DNA of 64,000 nucleotides. It comes from Sipunculus nudus. Taxonomy: Eukaryota; Annelida; Sipuncula; Golfingiida; Sipunculidae. Numbering within the stretch: position 1 is the first letter of the stretch; each line of letters begins with the position of its first letter. The translations under genes were made by a program, and so were the position numbers. Location of the stretch: positions 40,598,527 through 40,662,526 of the forward strand of contig CM049308.1 in the NCBI GenBank assembly GCA_026874595.1, given 5' to 3'. Below are positions 12,240 to 22,599 of the stretch, one piece after another. Below the pieces are notes generated by a model. The model was not told where the DNA came from and made no database searches. It saw nothing but the letters and a program-made list of their open reading frames with translations.

Positions 12240-12647
12240 TAAATCAAGTGTATAGTACCTGGATACAACCACTGGCACAGCGACAACAAATTCTTTAAAA
12301 CCAATAATCCATGTTAACAGTTCAAATAGTCCAAAGTAAAGCTCTTGTAATAATCCCGAAAGTAAACTGGAGACAGGCCGCACTAAATCTACTTAGAGTA
12401 CGTAGAATCCCTGTAACTGCTGCAATTATCGGATAGGTCCCATAGGTCTCTCCTCTCCTCCCTGCTCTAAATACAGCCCCTTATTTATATCTTTTCACCT
12501 CAAGCCGAGAATTTTCCATTTCACGAACAATCCAAAAGAACCCAACAATACATAATTCACACGCCCAAAGAACATACTACAACAAAGAACGCTGTGTTTC
12601 TACATGTCAGACCCCGCACGTGGGCCGAACCAGCTCGCGCGTCTCCC

Positions 12648-12683
12648 ATGGCAACGGACAATGTTAGCGCTACACAGACACAT
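12648..12683 (+). CDS. Possible first coding exon beside an X-box-like site
   Basis: ATGGCAACG opens a short frame (MATDNVSATQTH) that ends at CAT|GTAAGA, a good donor at 12684. The patch 12595-12680 is clearly richer in G and C than its flanks and carries CTCCCATGGCAAC, close to an RFX X-box. No downstream exon could be paired with it, so this may be a promoter/first exon of a gene I cannot trace, or chance. Confidence 0.2.
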
Positions 12684-13064
12684 GTAAGACTGCTGCACAC
12701 AATAGAAGAGACATCTGTAACAAGGGATATATCTTACGATAATATATATTTGTATTGGGGTTATATAGAGAGTCTATATTGAGTGATATATTGGGGTTAT
12801 AATGAGTATGGGCTGGTGATATATACAGAAAATCAACGCGCTATCGGTACGTATAGCTTTACCCTTTTCCTTTCGTTAAAACGTTGAGTGGCTTATCTGG
12901 ATCATTTCTGAAACTGTCGCAATTTTTTTCTTTTCCTTCCTGCTAGCTGATAAAATTCCACGTATTTTGTACCGACTGTTAGATAAAATCGGCCGGACGC
13001 TCCTGTTTTATATTTTATTTAATTATTATTATTATTTTACCCAAGCGTCCGTAGTTTTTTTTTT

Positions 13065-13235
13065 ATGGCGTGGCCTTATGTCAAAATTAATGGAAAAGCG
13101 GCAGTCCACATCAAGAACCCTATTATGGCCTATAAGTGCATGCACGGGATTCACGGAAGAAGTTCTGATTACCAACCACTACTCAAGTTCGATCCGCGTT
13201 CATATTCATCACTCCTAGGTTTTATACCTCCCTAA
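13065..13235 (+). CDS. Short open frame, possibly a reverse-transcriptase tail remnant
   Basis: Frame of 56 codons starting MAWPYVKINGK, with MAYKCMHGI in the middle and PLLKFDPRSYSS later. The YKCMHGI block followed by a PLL-then-RS pattern loosely recalls the YKCLHGL region at the C-terminal side of non-LTR retrotransposon reverse transcriptases. No other reverse-transcriptase motif is near. It might equally be an exon of an unknown gene; upstream TTTTACCCAAGCGTCCGTAG is a weak acceptor. Confidence 0.2.
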   Translation: MAWPYVKINGKAAVHIKNPIMAYKCMHGIHGRSSDYQPLLKFDPRSYSSLLGFIPP

Positions 13236-13239
13236 ATCA

Positions 13240-14185
13240 TGACAGATCTGTGTAAGGAACCAGTCTAAATACGCAACGTTTTTCAACCATATCCTTCGGC
13301 TTTTAGTCGCTTCCGTCGAAATCTGTCATGGCCGCGTCCTTAGATCCGAATTGACGTTTTTCTCTGCAGAAATTCTTCAATTAAACGCAATATTTTGTGC
13401 GTATACTTCGTTATTAGGCGTGCATGAGACTCTGAAATTGTAAAGCAAAGAGTAGAAGATAGCAAAGCCGTATCAAGGTGAGATATAGCCCCATAAGTTT
13501 TGTGATATCTGAGTGAGGTCCGACTCTTGTTGTGACGATGAAACCATAGACTTGCACAGTTGTAGTCCATCCACTGCCACTAAAAAAAAAGGGGGGGGGG
13601 AGGGGTCTAACCCCAACGGACCGAAACTGGTGTGACTGATGACCTAAACGGGCCAAAAATAGGACCCACATGGGCAACTTTTTATAATCTAAAACTAAAA
13701 AGAATTGATGATCTTTCAGTAAATCATCATATCTTTTATGCAGATCAGATGATCTTGCCTTATTAAAGTTATTGCCCCAAGCTAAGTGCAAAGGGACTGC
13801 AGAATCTTTTAGACATTTGTCAAAACTATGGTATTTTTCGTGATACTGAGGATTCAGATAATATCTTGGGTTTAAAATTTTGTGATTTTGACCTGAAACA
13901 CTTTTTGTTGGGTTAAAACTTTAGTGGATTAATCGTTCTTAGTCAGATATTGTATAAAAATTAATATGTGAACAGACCTGAAAATAAGCCAAAGATCAGT
14001 GTTATCCTTTTGTTAAAAAAACCATGCAGTCCTGGTACAAGCAAAAGGCTCAATGACACAAATGACAAATATATTGGCTGACTTATCTAAAAAATTTTAG
14101 GTTAAGAAAAGGAGTGTCTACTTTGACATCAAAGAGAGTCCGACAAGCAGTCCCTGACATTTTATTGCCCAGTCGTATTGTCCCA
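13240..14185. other. Intergenic, degenerate repeat sequence
   Basis: A G-run block at 13580-13610 resembles the G-rich ends of hAT-like elements in the window. Open frames here have no recognisable relatives and cross the G-run, so none is called. Confidence 0.35.
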
Positions 14186-14189
14186 GTGG

Positions 14190-14284
14190 CAGTGGCATCA
14201 ATTTTTCTTCCAGGGTGGGGGGGGGGATCACACACACACACAGGTATATATATACCTTTTTCAGCATTTCTGAGTGACATATAC

Positions 14285-14330
<46 letters not shown>

Positions 14331-14645
14331 ATATAATGATTATTATTATAATACTTAATCATATTTCAGATAATTTTGAATAATAATAATGATTTAGAAA
14401 AAATAAGTTATTTTGTGAATGCTGAGCAAGGTTTAGATATAACATTGATTAGTAAATGGATCCAAAGTCTTAAATTCTGTTAGTTAATTTAATTCATTTG
14501 CAATGTATTAAAATATAATTATTATAATATTATAATATTATTCTCTGAAAAGTGGGGGGGGGATGATTACATTGACCATCCCCCCCCCCTTGCCAAAAAG
14601 TGGGGGGTATATATACCCCCATCCCCCCCTATATTGACGCCCCTG
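14190..14645 (+). mobile_element. hAT-like non-autonomous element (MITE), copy 2
   Basis: Left end CAGTGGCATCAAT and right end ATTGACGCCCCTG form an imperfect terminal inverted repeat of about 13 bp. The flanks CCCAGTGG (14182-14189) and CCAAGCGG (14646-14653) agree at 6 of 8, consistent with an old 8-bp hAT target duplication. Internally: CA repeat, TA repeat (about 14290-14325), then facing G-rich and C-rich tracts. It is the sister of 671-1189. Confidence 0.65.
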
Positions 14646-14659
14646 CCAAGCGGTGATCG

Positions 14660-15160
14660 GCTATTGTACTCCACTTCTTATATAGCTTATCTTGACACCT
14701 CCTTTAAGCCCTCCTGGGCAAATTGCCCAGTCCAGTGTGGTCTGCACTCGTCAGAACAAATCCTCCAATGAACTGACATATAGGTTGTGATTTTGTGACT
14801 TATTAGAACCAACGGGAGTCAATATTTATATTCTGCGTATTCATTAATTAAAATAATAAAAACTTCTTAGTATGTTGTTTGTTCAGATGGAACCCCTAGT
14901 TGACTGACTTACCCAGAAACAAGGCCACTGTAAGAATGGGCTCCAGCTCACAATTGTGCTCAGCTGACAGTGACTCATCACCAAGCCAGGGGATAACAAG
15001 ATTAATTCTGCTGCAGGGTTGTTTATTTTATTTAAACATGACATTCTTTCAAACGAATTCAAATAATATTAGCAGGGCAAAATGACCTTGACCTAGGACT
15101 TATAGGAAGATAATATGAGAGAGAGAGAGAGCAAGTCTACATATACCAGTGTAGATGCAG
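14660..15160. other. Intergenic, GA tract
   Basis: A short GAGAGA tract lies at about 15117-15131. No gene is supported. Confidence 0.35.
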
Positions 15161-15169
15161 ACGCACTTT

Positions 15170-16113
15170 TAAACAGTAACTTGTAAGCTACTAAAAGAGT
15201 AGCTTTCATTCAAGTTTTCATACACCATGTCAAGTGTTGTTTACATCTGGCCCACCTAGTAATACAGTCTTCACTTGCATTATGTAACCCACCCCAGGCA
15301 GCTTGCCTTGGCTTAGCTTGGCCACTACTAGCAGGCTTCCCCTCTGCCCTGCACTCCCACCCCCCAGCTGGTGCATAAACTAGATGAATGTTATAATTTT
15401 CTGTATTTTATTTTATTTTTGGCTATGCTACATTTTAGATTTTGTATTGTAATGATTAAAGTGTACATTTAATTGTGTCCACAAAGTGATGTATTGCTAT
15501 GAAAGTGTGGATGTTCATCAGAGTGCTCATTAAAGATTTTAATTTGTTTGACTTATAACTCATGGTTGAATCAGTTGTTACATGATACTGGCTAAATAAT
15601 CAAAATTTATATTGCTGATCCTTTATTTCAGTTCATAAAATTAAACATTCCCAACTCCAGTTTGCTCCTGGATATTGGGTGTTTTGATCCTTGAATTAAT
15701 TTTAACACGTATTAGTTTCATAGTTGGGAATACCTTTCTTTTTTCCTGATACCATTTAAAAAAATAAAAATATTTAAATTTTTCCTGTTAGTGCTGTGGG
15801 TTCAATTTTCACAGCATGTACACATTAGCATTTTATCTGTTAAAATCTGAAATTTGAAACTAATTGATCAAAAACTGTAGATTTTATTCAAGTATCCAGG
15901 TACCAAGTCTTCATTGTTTACATCAGGTCAGTATAAATGCAGTGTACTGGGCAGTTACATAACACCTTCAGGTCTGACCTACTGCCACTGTGAGTGTTGC
16001 GGACAGGCTGGGTCAGGCAGTAATTACCAGAGAGCCTCTCTCTCTCTCTCTCTTTTTTCTCTCTCTCTGGCAGTCCAGCTCTCTCTTTCTCTCTCTCTCT
16101 CTCTCTTTTTTTT

Positions 16114-16149
<36 letters not shown>

Positions 16150-16175
16150 CTCTGCTTTTTCTCTTTCTCTCTCCA

Positions 16176-16208
<33 letters not shown>

Positions 16209-16290
16209 CCCTTATTGCCTCCCTTCCTCCCTCCGTCCCATTCTGTTGACAGGTACTATAAACTAGATAGTTTATTTGTGAGTGCACACA
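15170..16290 (+). repeat. Remnants of the D-family internal/3' block (two adjacent fragments)
   Basis: About 15200-15400 and 15820-16290 both resemble the block following the D-type copies at 49369 and 63413. Shared words include CTGTAGATTTTATTCAAG, TTGTTTACATC, CTGTTGACAG and TATAAACTAGAT. The second fragment carries the long CT tract. No 5' TTAGCTCAGCTGA start is present, so these are truncated. Confidence 0.5.
16037..16206. repeat. CT (polypyrimidine) microsatellite
   Basis: About 170 bases almost entirely C and T on the + strand, with T-runs and a few interruptions. Frames through it give Ser-Leu or Arg-Glu repeats and are artefacts. Confidence 0.95.
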
Positions 16291-16695
16291 ACATAGTACT
16301 AACAAAAAAGCAATATCTCATATTAATTTATACATACCTGCCTGTGGAAGTAAGTGATTTTGGTTAACAGACATGAATAATAACTTTTCATGATTGCATT
16401 TATCCTTAAACATTTAAAAAACAGATTTTTTCTTATGTTAATATCAAAGTCTAACAATACCTGTATCACTGGTACACTTCTGTCACAGTCACTGGTATTG
16501 ATTACTTACCAGATTAAGTTGTATTTTATGGAAATATGATACATGTTAAGTTTGTAGCATGTAATTTTATCTATAATCTAATAGATTATTTACTGACCAG
16601 ATCATTGGGACACCTGTGTCACAAGTTCACTGGTTTAATTAGCTATCAAATTTCCACTAAACTACATTGATTTTTTTAGTTTTCGCTATTACAAA

Positions 16696-17796
16696 TTATA
16701 AAGGAGCTATTCCATCCATTTCAAAATCCTCCCCCATTATTTCATCTTCAGAAAAGTTACTGGTATCATTGTCACTGTCATCATCTGTCACATGAATTAA
16801 AAAATTATCAAATATGTCATCTATCAAACTGTGTACTTTCCACATTTCCTCTTCTACTCTTTTCACATGGTCACACTCACAGGCCTTCCTCCAGCTGTCC
16901 ACAGTAGCTGATTCCATTGCTTCAGCACACAGGTCAAAAACTGAAGACATCTCATGATGTATTGTTCCAAGCTGCATATCCCTTATCTTGTGACCATTTA
17001 AGCTTAATCGGGTTCAGTTCACAGTGATATGGGGATAAACGTACAATATTGTGACCAAGTTCCTCTGCCCAAGTGTCAGTTTTGTACTACACAAAGGTTG
17101 GCATGGCTTTCTGTACAAGTTCATACAATTCTGGCTTAAAGCATGTCATCGAACCAGTGAATTTTGTGAGCTGTGAGTCAAGCACTCATATCATCTTTGC
17201 TGGTATTACTAGTGGGAGCTTTGTCTAATATCACTCTGTGATATGGAGCATTATCCATAGTATGGACAAACCATACCAATGACTAACTTGGGAGGAAGGT
17301 TTGGAACTAACTTTTCCATGAACCATGACTCAAAGTGGGGAGCATCCATTTCCTCATGGTAGTCAGCAGTTCCTTTCCTGGCTTGGAATGTCCACAAAGC
17401 ATTAGGAACAAATCCCAATTATCCCCCAGCATGGGGAAATTATTAACCATCCACCCTTGCCACTTGGGTGGTGTTATCCTACTGACAAGTTGTCTTGCTG
17501 AGCCTTCAAAGGATTTGTGTGTACCTGTGTTTCTTGCCACACACAAACAACAGAATGATATACATTCAACCAAGTCTCATCAAAGTAGACTGTAGTACCT
17601 ACAGATAGGTGTCCACGCAATATCTCTTCTGCCTAAGATACCTGTGTCCTTGTGCAAGGATATCTGGCTTCTCATACACAAAAATTCCGTCCATTTCTTT
17701 TCTGGTATTTAAAGCCAAGTTTGTGAAGTATTTTTCATAAAGGTGTCAACCTATATGAGAATCCACAGTGCTTGTTGGATGGAATTAAGCAGTTTA
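16696..17796 (-). pseudogene. IS630/Tc1-like DDE transposase, C-terminal part, decayed
   Basis: On the minus strand this reads, through several frameshifts and stops, as the catalytic part of a DDE_3-type transposase. In order: KLLNSIQQAL, then FDETWLN with the first catalytic Asp (codon near 17580), DYHEEMD with HFESWFMEKLVPNLPP, TMDNAPYH with the second Asp (17253-17255), and LSPYHCELNPIK. In this family the last motif normally ends NPIE with the catalytic acid; here the codon at 17003-17005 encodes Lys. The tail (WRKACECDHVKRVEEE, then an acidic DDDSDND run) matches the usual C-terminus. The active-site change and the frame breaks show a dead copy. The N-terminal part continues at 19878-20280, past a nested insertion. 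Confidence 0.85.
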
Positions 17797-19877
17797 TTGT
17801 ATCCCCAGACAAAGTCGGGATATTATGGTTTCATGAATGTCCCGCCTCCACAGAAACATCTTGTGAGCGGGATAACTCAAAAAATGTTCACTGATCTTTT
17901 TCAAACTTTACATTTGTATAGATATAGGTAAGAGGACGAAGCCTATTTAAAATGGGGTCATGACCTTTGCTAGGAGAGTGACCTTAATCTTGAATAGGTC
18001 CATTTTTGCTGAAAATAACACAAATTCTTAAATATCTCAAGAAAGCTTGCATGGACTGGTCCAAAAATCAAGGTGACGGAAGATCTTGGATAGCCTTGTG
18101 ATATGCCGGAAACTGATATGGCCACCTATTATCCTTCTCTTGTTCTTGGTTTTATGCCACGTGACAGTACTGTGAGCATTATAAGTCAAAAACTAATGGA
18201 CAGATTTCTTTCATATTATGAACATGTAGAGAGATGGGTTATGGGATGAGGTCTATTTAAATTTGGGTCAAGACCTTTACTATAAGAGTGGCCTTGGCCT
18301 TTAATATTTCTGTATTTGGTGAAAATCACACACCTCTTATGGTATCTCCAGTGTTGATAGTCATATTGATTTCAAACTTGACTTATGTATGGCCCATCAC
18401 TAAAGTAAGAACCCTATAGGTTCTAGGGTCATGAGGTCAAAGGTCAAGGTCACTGGACTCACATCTTTAAAGATATTGTGGATGCATTTTAAGCCAAACT
18501 TTTCATCCCAGGTCTTCCATCTTAGACATATAGCTCACTTGCCAAAAGTGGATGATCCATATCAATTTTGGGGTCACAAGGTCAAAGGTCAAGGCCACAG
18601 GAGCAATCTGTCAAAAAATTCATTTCCTGATAACTCCATCTCGGATTGATATGCAGATTTAAACTTGACTAATATATTTACATCCATCTTGGAAAGTTTT
18701 CTGGGTGATAATTCCAGCTTGGATTGAAATATGAATTTCAAACTTGACTTATATATGGCCCATCAATAAAACAAGACCTCTATTGATTTTTAGGTCATGA
18801 GGTCAAAGGTCAAGGTCACAGGATGCACTTCTTTAAAAAGATTATGGATGCATTTTCAGCCAAACTTTTTATTTCAGACCTTTTATCTTGAACATATAGT
18901 TCACAAGCCAATAGAGGAAGTCCCCTATCCATTTTCAGGTCACACGGTCAAAGGTGAAGGTCACAGGAGCCATCTGTCCAAAAATTCATTTCCTGATGAT
19001 AACTCCATCTTGGATTGATATACAGGTTTCAAACTTGACTAATATATTTACATCCACCTTGAAAAGTTTTCTCATGAACCATACAGGTGGCGCCACCTAC
19101 CTTCTCGTTTTTGTAGAATAAATTAATACCCTGTTCTCAGGAGTGATATGCCCTATTGGCCTGAAAATGTGGATATCCATAGATCTTGGACATTTTGTAC
19201 TCAAGACTGGTGGCGCCATCAACAATCGTTTTAGCGTGGCGTCCATCTGAACGTGTGCTTTGGGTGAAAATTGCTCTTATCACCAGAATGGTTCAAGGTA
19301 TTGGTCTAAATTTGGTCTGTCCATCCATCTTGGAAAGTTTTCTTGTAAACCAGACAGGTGGCGCCACCTTCCTTCCCGTGTCCGTAAAATAAGTTGATGC
19401 TTTTTTCTGAGGAATGATTTGCACTATTGGTCTGAAATTGTGCATATCCATAGATCTTGGACTCCTCCATCTTGTACTCAAGACTGGTGGCACCATCTGC
19501 TATCATTTTGCCGTGGCGTCCATCTGTACTTTTTGGTGAAAATTGCTCATATCTCTGGAGAGATTCAAGGTATTGGTCTTAAATTTGATATGTCTATGCA
19601 TCCTAGAAAATTTTCTTAAAAACCAGACAGGTGGCGCAGCCTACCTTCCTGTTCCTGTAAGATAAATTAATGCTCTTTTCTCAAGAGAGATTCAACATAT
19701 TGGCCCCCATATTTGGTGAAAAATATTGTTTCTCAAGTTAATAGATGGAAGAAACCATAGTCGCTTGCTATGTGTCAGTAAATACTGCTGAGGATAGAAG
19801 GCTTATTCTTAAAGGGGGGGGGGGGGGTTAATTTTTCTGGGGATACTATGGCACCTGTGGTGCCAAGAAATATCTAG
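17797..19877 (+). mobile_element. Helitron-like element, family A copy 1, nested in the transposase
   Basis: Starts TTGTATCCCCAGAC after an A and ends CTAG before a T, with no target-site duplication. The 3' end carries a hairpin GGCACC-TGT-GGTGCC (19850-19864), nine bases, then CTAG (19874-19877): the layout expected of a Helitron 3' end. Subterminal GTATCC and GGATAC are inverted repeats of each other. The body has about 145-bp tandem units with AGGTCAAAGGTCA words (18434, 18579, 18800) and then C-type units with GGTGGCGCCACC (19086, 19357). No Rep/helicase is encoded, so it is non-autonomous. The transposase frame closes exactly when the element is removed, which proves the boundaries. Confidence 0.8.
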
Positions 19878-20280
19878 TTCAAGGTTGGAACCTTATTAAG
19901 ATGATAGAACTGATGCACATTCCTTCTGATCACACTAAGCATAAATTCTTCAACCTGCAAAAATTTGGTTTCCCTGTTGGGTCCTTTTTCACGAGGGGTA
20001 CGTAACTGATCCTTTTCTGTTCCTTCCAACTTTACTCGTCACACTGTGAGTTCACCAACACCTGTAGCTTCTGCAGTTCTTTCCCTAATTTTCTTCAAAG
20101 AGATTGCAGGGTGGCCGAGCTGCTTTTCTCTTTCAACATACTGAGTTATATTCAATATAATTCCTCTTGCCTGGCTGGTTATACACTTTCCTTGAAACTT
20201 TTTGACAGGGCTTTTTCTGTCATCTGGTTTCTTTGTTTTACTTGTTGGCGTTGCTGACATTGTGTACATAAGGGAAGTGT
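19878..20280 (-). pseudogene. IS630/Tc1-like DDE transposase, N-terminal part, decayed
   Basis: Minus strand. A start near 20269 gives MYTMSATPTSKTKKP, followed by a helix-turn-helix region (ISLKKIRERTAEATGV), a TGA stop in frame, then VEEFMLSVIRRNVHQF and YHLNKVPTL up to the junction at 19878. The VIRR-VH-FY-PTLKKLL pattern is standard in the DNA-binding part of this family. The sentence is completed on the other side of the Helitron by KLLNSIQQAL, in frame. Together with 16696-17796 it forms one ancestral gene of roughly the normal family length, inactivated before or after the insertion. Confidence 0.8.
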
Positions 20281-20289
20281 AAATATAAG

Positions 20290-21170
20290 GTCTGATCAGG
20301 ACAGATGTACCATTTAAACTGACTTAGTATTAGGATTGACCATCTGGAGTGTAACAAGATACATAATATGTCTACTGCAAAGTATCAGTCCAGTGCTGAA
20401 GGAGCTGCTTTCTTAAGGGACCTTTTAAAAGTTCTAATTTTCATACATATTCTTTAATTCTGTTGTTAAATGAACCATGCCTATGTTCTGTTGAGAACGA
20501 TAAAGACAATAAATAGACAAGTTTTGAGATGGTCTCCATTGCTGGGCACACAGCAATGCTGGTACCACAGGTCAGTTTACCCCAGTCAGCCTCAGTGACA
20601 AGACCATTAATCATAGCGATATACAATGGAAGATGAAAAGAGCAGAAATCACTAATTTTTTTCAGTTGCTATTTGTAGATTATGATACATCTGAAATAAA
20701 TGTAAAATGAATCACAAACTTGAATGCAGAAACACATTCAAACTAAGACAAATCAAGCTGCCCCCTGGGGTTAACAGATCTGATAGCAGGACCTCATCAT
20801 ATGGGTGAAAATGGTTGAAATCAAATGGCCATGCCTCGCTAGGGTTAATAGGCTATAGTCCCTTGTACATGTAAACGTGAAATCCAGAAGGCTTTGTAAT
20901 AAATAACATATCAGTCTAATCATATGATTACCTCCATGCTCATTCAACAGATAGTGCCACCTACAAGCCATGCACATATCCTTACAAACATGATCATGTC
21001 ATAGAAATAGTAAGGTAATTTCTTGTCACACCGTTGTTGATTAAATGAGAATGGATGATACATTTTTTAAAAATCTGAACATGATACCTGAAAGTGTTAA
21101 AGTGATACTGGAAAAATGTTCAAAACTGAACATTTTGAACTGTTCTCATTTTGTGTTTTTCTTGTTAATT
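20290..21170. other. Intergenic between transposon and DUF4508 pair
   Basis: No gene is supported. A non-coding first exon and promoter for the downstream gene(s) may lie here, since both coding exons start just behind splice acceptors, but I cannot place them. Confidence 0.35.
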
Positions 21171-21224
21171 TTCCTCAGGCTTGAACACCAACTCTCTTCA
21201 CTCCTTTGACCAATCATCGGTTTG

Positions 21225-21533
21225 ATGGAAATAGAACAGTCAGGAGAGAACACCACTTCAGACTCGGATAGACAGATCAAGTGGGTCCTCCACTGGTACA
21301 GGCACTGGAGCCCAGATGAGCGGGAGCAGTTTTCACAGTGTCTCTACAGTACCTGGATTGAGGATATATATGCGGACGACATCAGCTCCACACTGAGCAA
21401 GCTGTGTTTGGAGGTTCCCATGCTGGACCAGTTTGACAGTCAGCTGAAGCTCTTCAGGGAGTGGTTTCATAACTGGACAAGCACTGACAAGTATAATATG
21501 TTCAGAGGCATTCAAGAGATGCACCAGGGTTAA
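21225..21533 (+). CDS. C14orf119/DUF4508-like protein, paralogue 1 (divergent, short)
   Basis: Single coding exon of 102 aa. ATG at 21225 follows an in-frame TGA at 21207, and the acceptor TTTTCCTCAG lies just upstream (exon start about 21180), so the 5' UTR is spliced. Visible family pattern: WVLHWYRHWSPDERE near residues 20-32, a central acidic/hydrophobic stretch, then FDSQLKLFREWFHNW. It aligns end to end with the neighbour at 22208 but stops at IQEMHQG, lacking the EP-FV-RF tail. The function of this family is not established. The spacing of about 670 bp and the same 5' organisation point to a tandem duplication; this copy has drifted more. No AATAAA is seen close behind it, so it might share downstream sequence with its neighbour as an alternative last exon. 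Confidence 0.6.
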   Translation: MEIEQSGENTTSDSDRQIKWVLHWYRHWSPDEREQFSQCLYSTWIEDIYADDISSTLSKLCLEVPMLDQFDSQLKLFREWFHNWTSTDKYNMFRGIQEMHQG

Positions 21534-22207
21534 TGTCAGCCTGTTTTTGACAAGGTGGGAAACATGGAGGGTCATGTAATCTAAAATATTAAATTCAAGG
21601 CCTTGAAAATCCTTGAAATTTGACCTTTTTCCCCTCATGATCAGGTCCTTGAAATTCATGGGATTTTTGCTTGGCATTGAGTTTGGATGTTAAGGGAAAT
21701 TTAGTCAGTACTTCTTTTAATACTTAGAAGACCTACACTATTTCTTTCTAATAATATTTACAAATAATTTACTCTATAGAAACTGAAATTTTTTTATTGA
21801 ACATCAATTGGGAGAAAACTTGCAGTATTTGTTATAGAATGTTGATCTTAAAATAGATGTATGTCTAAATGTAAAATATGCAGTTTCTGATATATTTACT
21901 CCAAGGTTTTTAAGATTTACTATTATTCGCACTTTCTTTCAACTATACAACACTATGTATTAATATTTTTATTTTCTTTTTTTAGTTATTAATTAATGTA
22001 GGATGGCTCATTCTAAATTTGAATCAGTAGATATTGAATACCTTCATTAAATGTTTTTTTCTGTACAAGGTTATAGTTACTTTGCAAAAAGATGAACATC
22101 TAGGAAACAGATTAAAACATATGTATTTTAACTAGTCATTTAGTTCTATAAGATTTGTTTTCTTTTTCAGACTTTCACAGGATTCTGCTTTATTTATTAC
22201 TTGGACT

Positions 22208-22558
22208 ATGGCATCAAACGAGACTGCTGGGGAGATGGAACTGCGGGTGATTGTCCATTGGTTCACAGGCTGGAACGAATCTCAGAGGAAGGACTTTATG
22301 GTGGACTTGCTGGAAAAATGTGTCCCCGACATTTCAACCATGCTGCATGCCATGAGTAAACTAGATGTAGAGGATAATCCCATGGACTTATTCCAGTGTC
22401 AGATGAAATTGTTTAATCAGTGGTTTGGTACCTGGAGTGACAGTGAGAGAAAAGATCTGCTGATTAGGCTGTACCAGATTGAACCAGGCTTTGTCGATCG
22501 TTTCAATGCTGAAGTGAACAGAAGAAATCAGGCAAATCAGATAAACCAAACCACATGA
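22208..22558 (+). CDS. C14orf119/DUF4508-like protein, paralogue 2
   Basis: Single coding exon of 116 aa behind a good acceptor (TTTCTTTTTCAG, exon start 22171). It matches human C14orf119, as I remember it, in VHWFTGWN near the start, a KCVPDI-like block, FQCQMKLFNQWF, WSDSERKDLL and EPGFVDRF near the end. The match covers the conserved core; the human protein (about 140 aa) has a longer N-terminus. The frame stays open from the ATG back to the acceptor (LSQDSALFITWT precedes Met), so a few residues from an upstream exon are possible. It is small and soluble, with no signal peptide or membrane segment, and its role is unknown. A probable poly(A) signal AATAAA is at 22568. Confidence 0.7.
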   Translation: MASNETAGEMELRVIVHWFTGWNESQRKDFMVDLLEKCVPDISTMLHAMSKLDVEDNPMDLFQCQMKLFNQWFGTWSDSERKDLLIRLYQIEPGFVDRFNAEVNRRNQANQINQTT

Positions 22559-22567
22559 TGGTCAGGA

Positions 22568-22573
22568 AATAAA
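22568..22573 (+). terminator. Candidate poly(A) signal for the DUF4508 gene
   Basis: AATAAA ten bases after the stop codon. That is close, so a later signal in the AT-rich region to 23000 may be used instead. Confidence 0.35.
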
Positions 22574-22599
22574 CAGACAAGTTGGGTATTATTTATATT

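Noticed and set aside
16024-16305. Open frames of Arg-Glu or Ser-Leu repeats on both strands
   Set aside because: They are translations of the CT microsatellite.
18431-19018. Frames starting MRSKVKVTG on + here and related ones on both strands at 47857-48459
   Set aside because: The peptide is the translation of the AGGTCAAAGGTCA tandem unit of family A; it varies with the repeat and shows no codon constraint.
20441-20977. Minus-strand short frames upstream of the DUF4508 pair
   Set aside because: No splice context, no family resemblance, composition equal to background.
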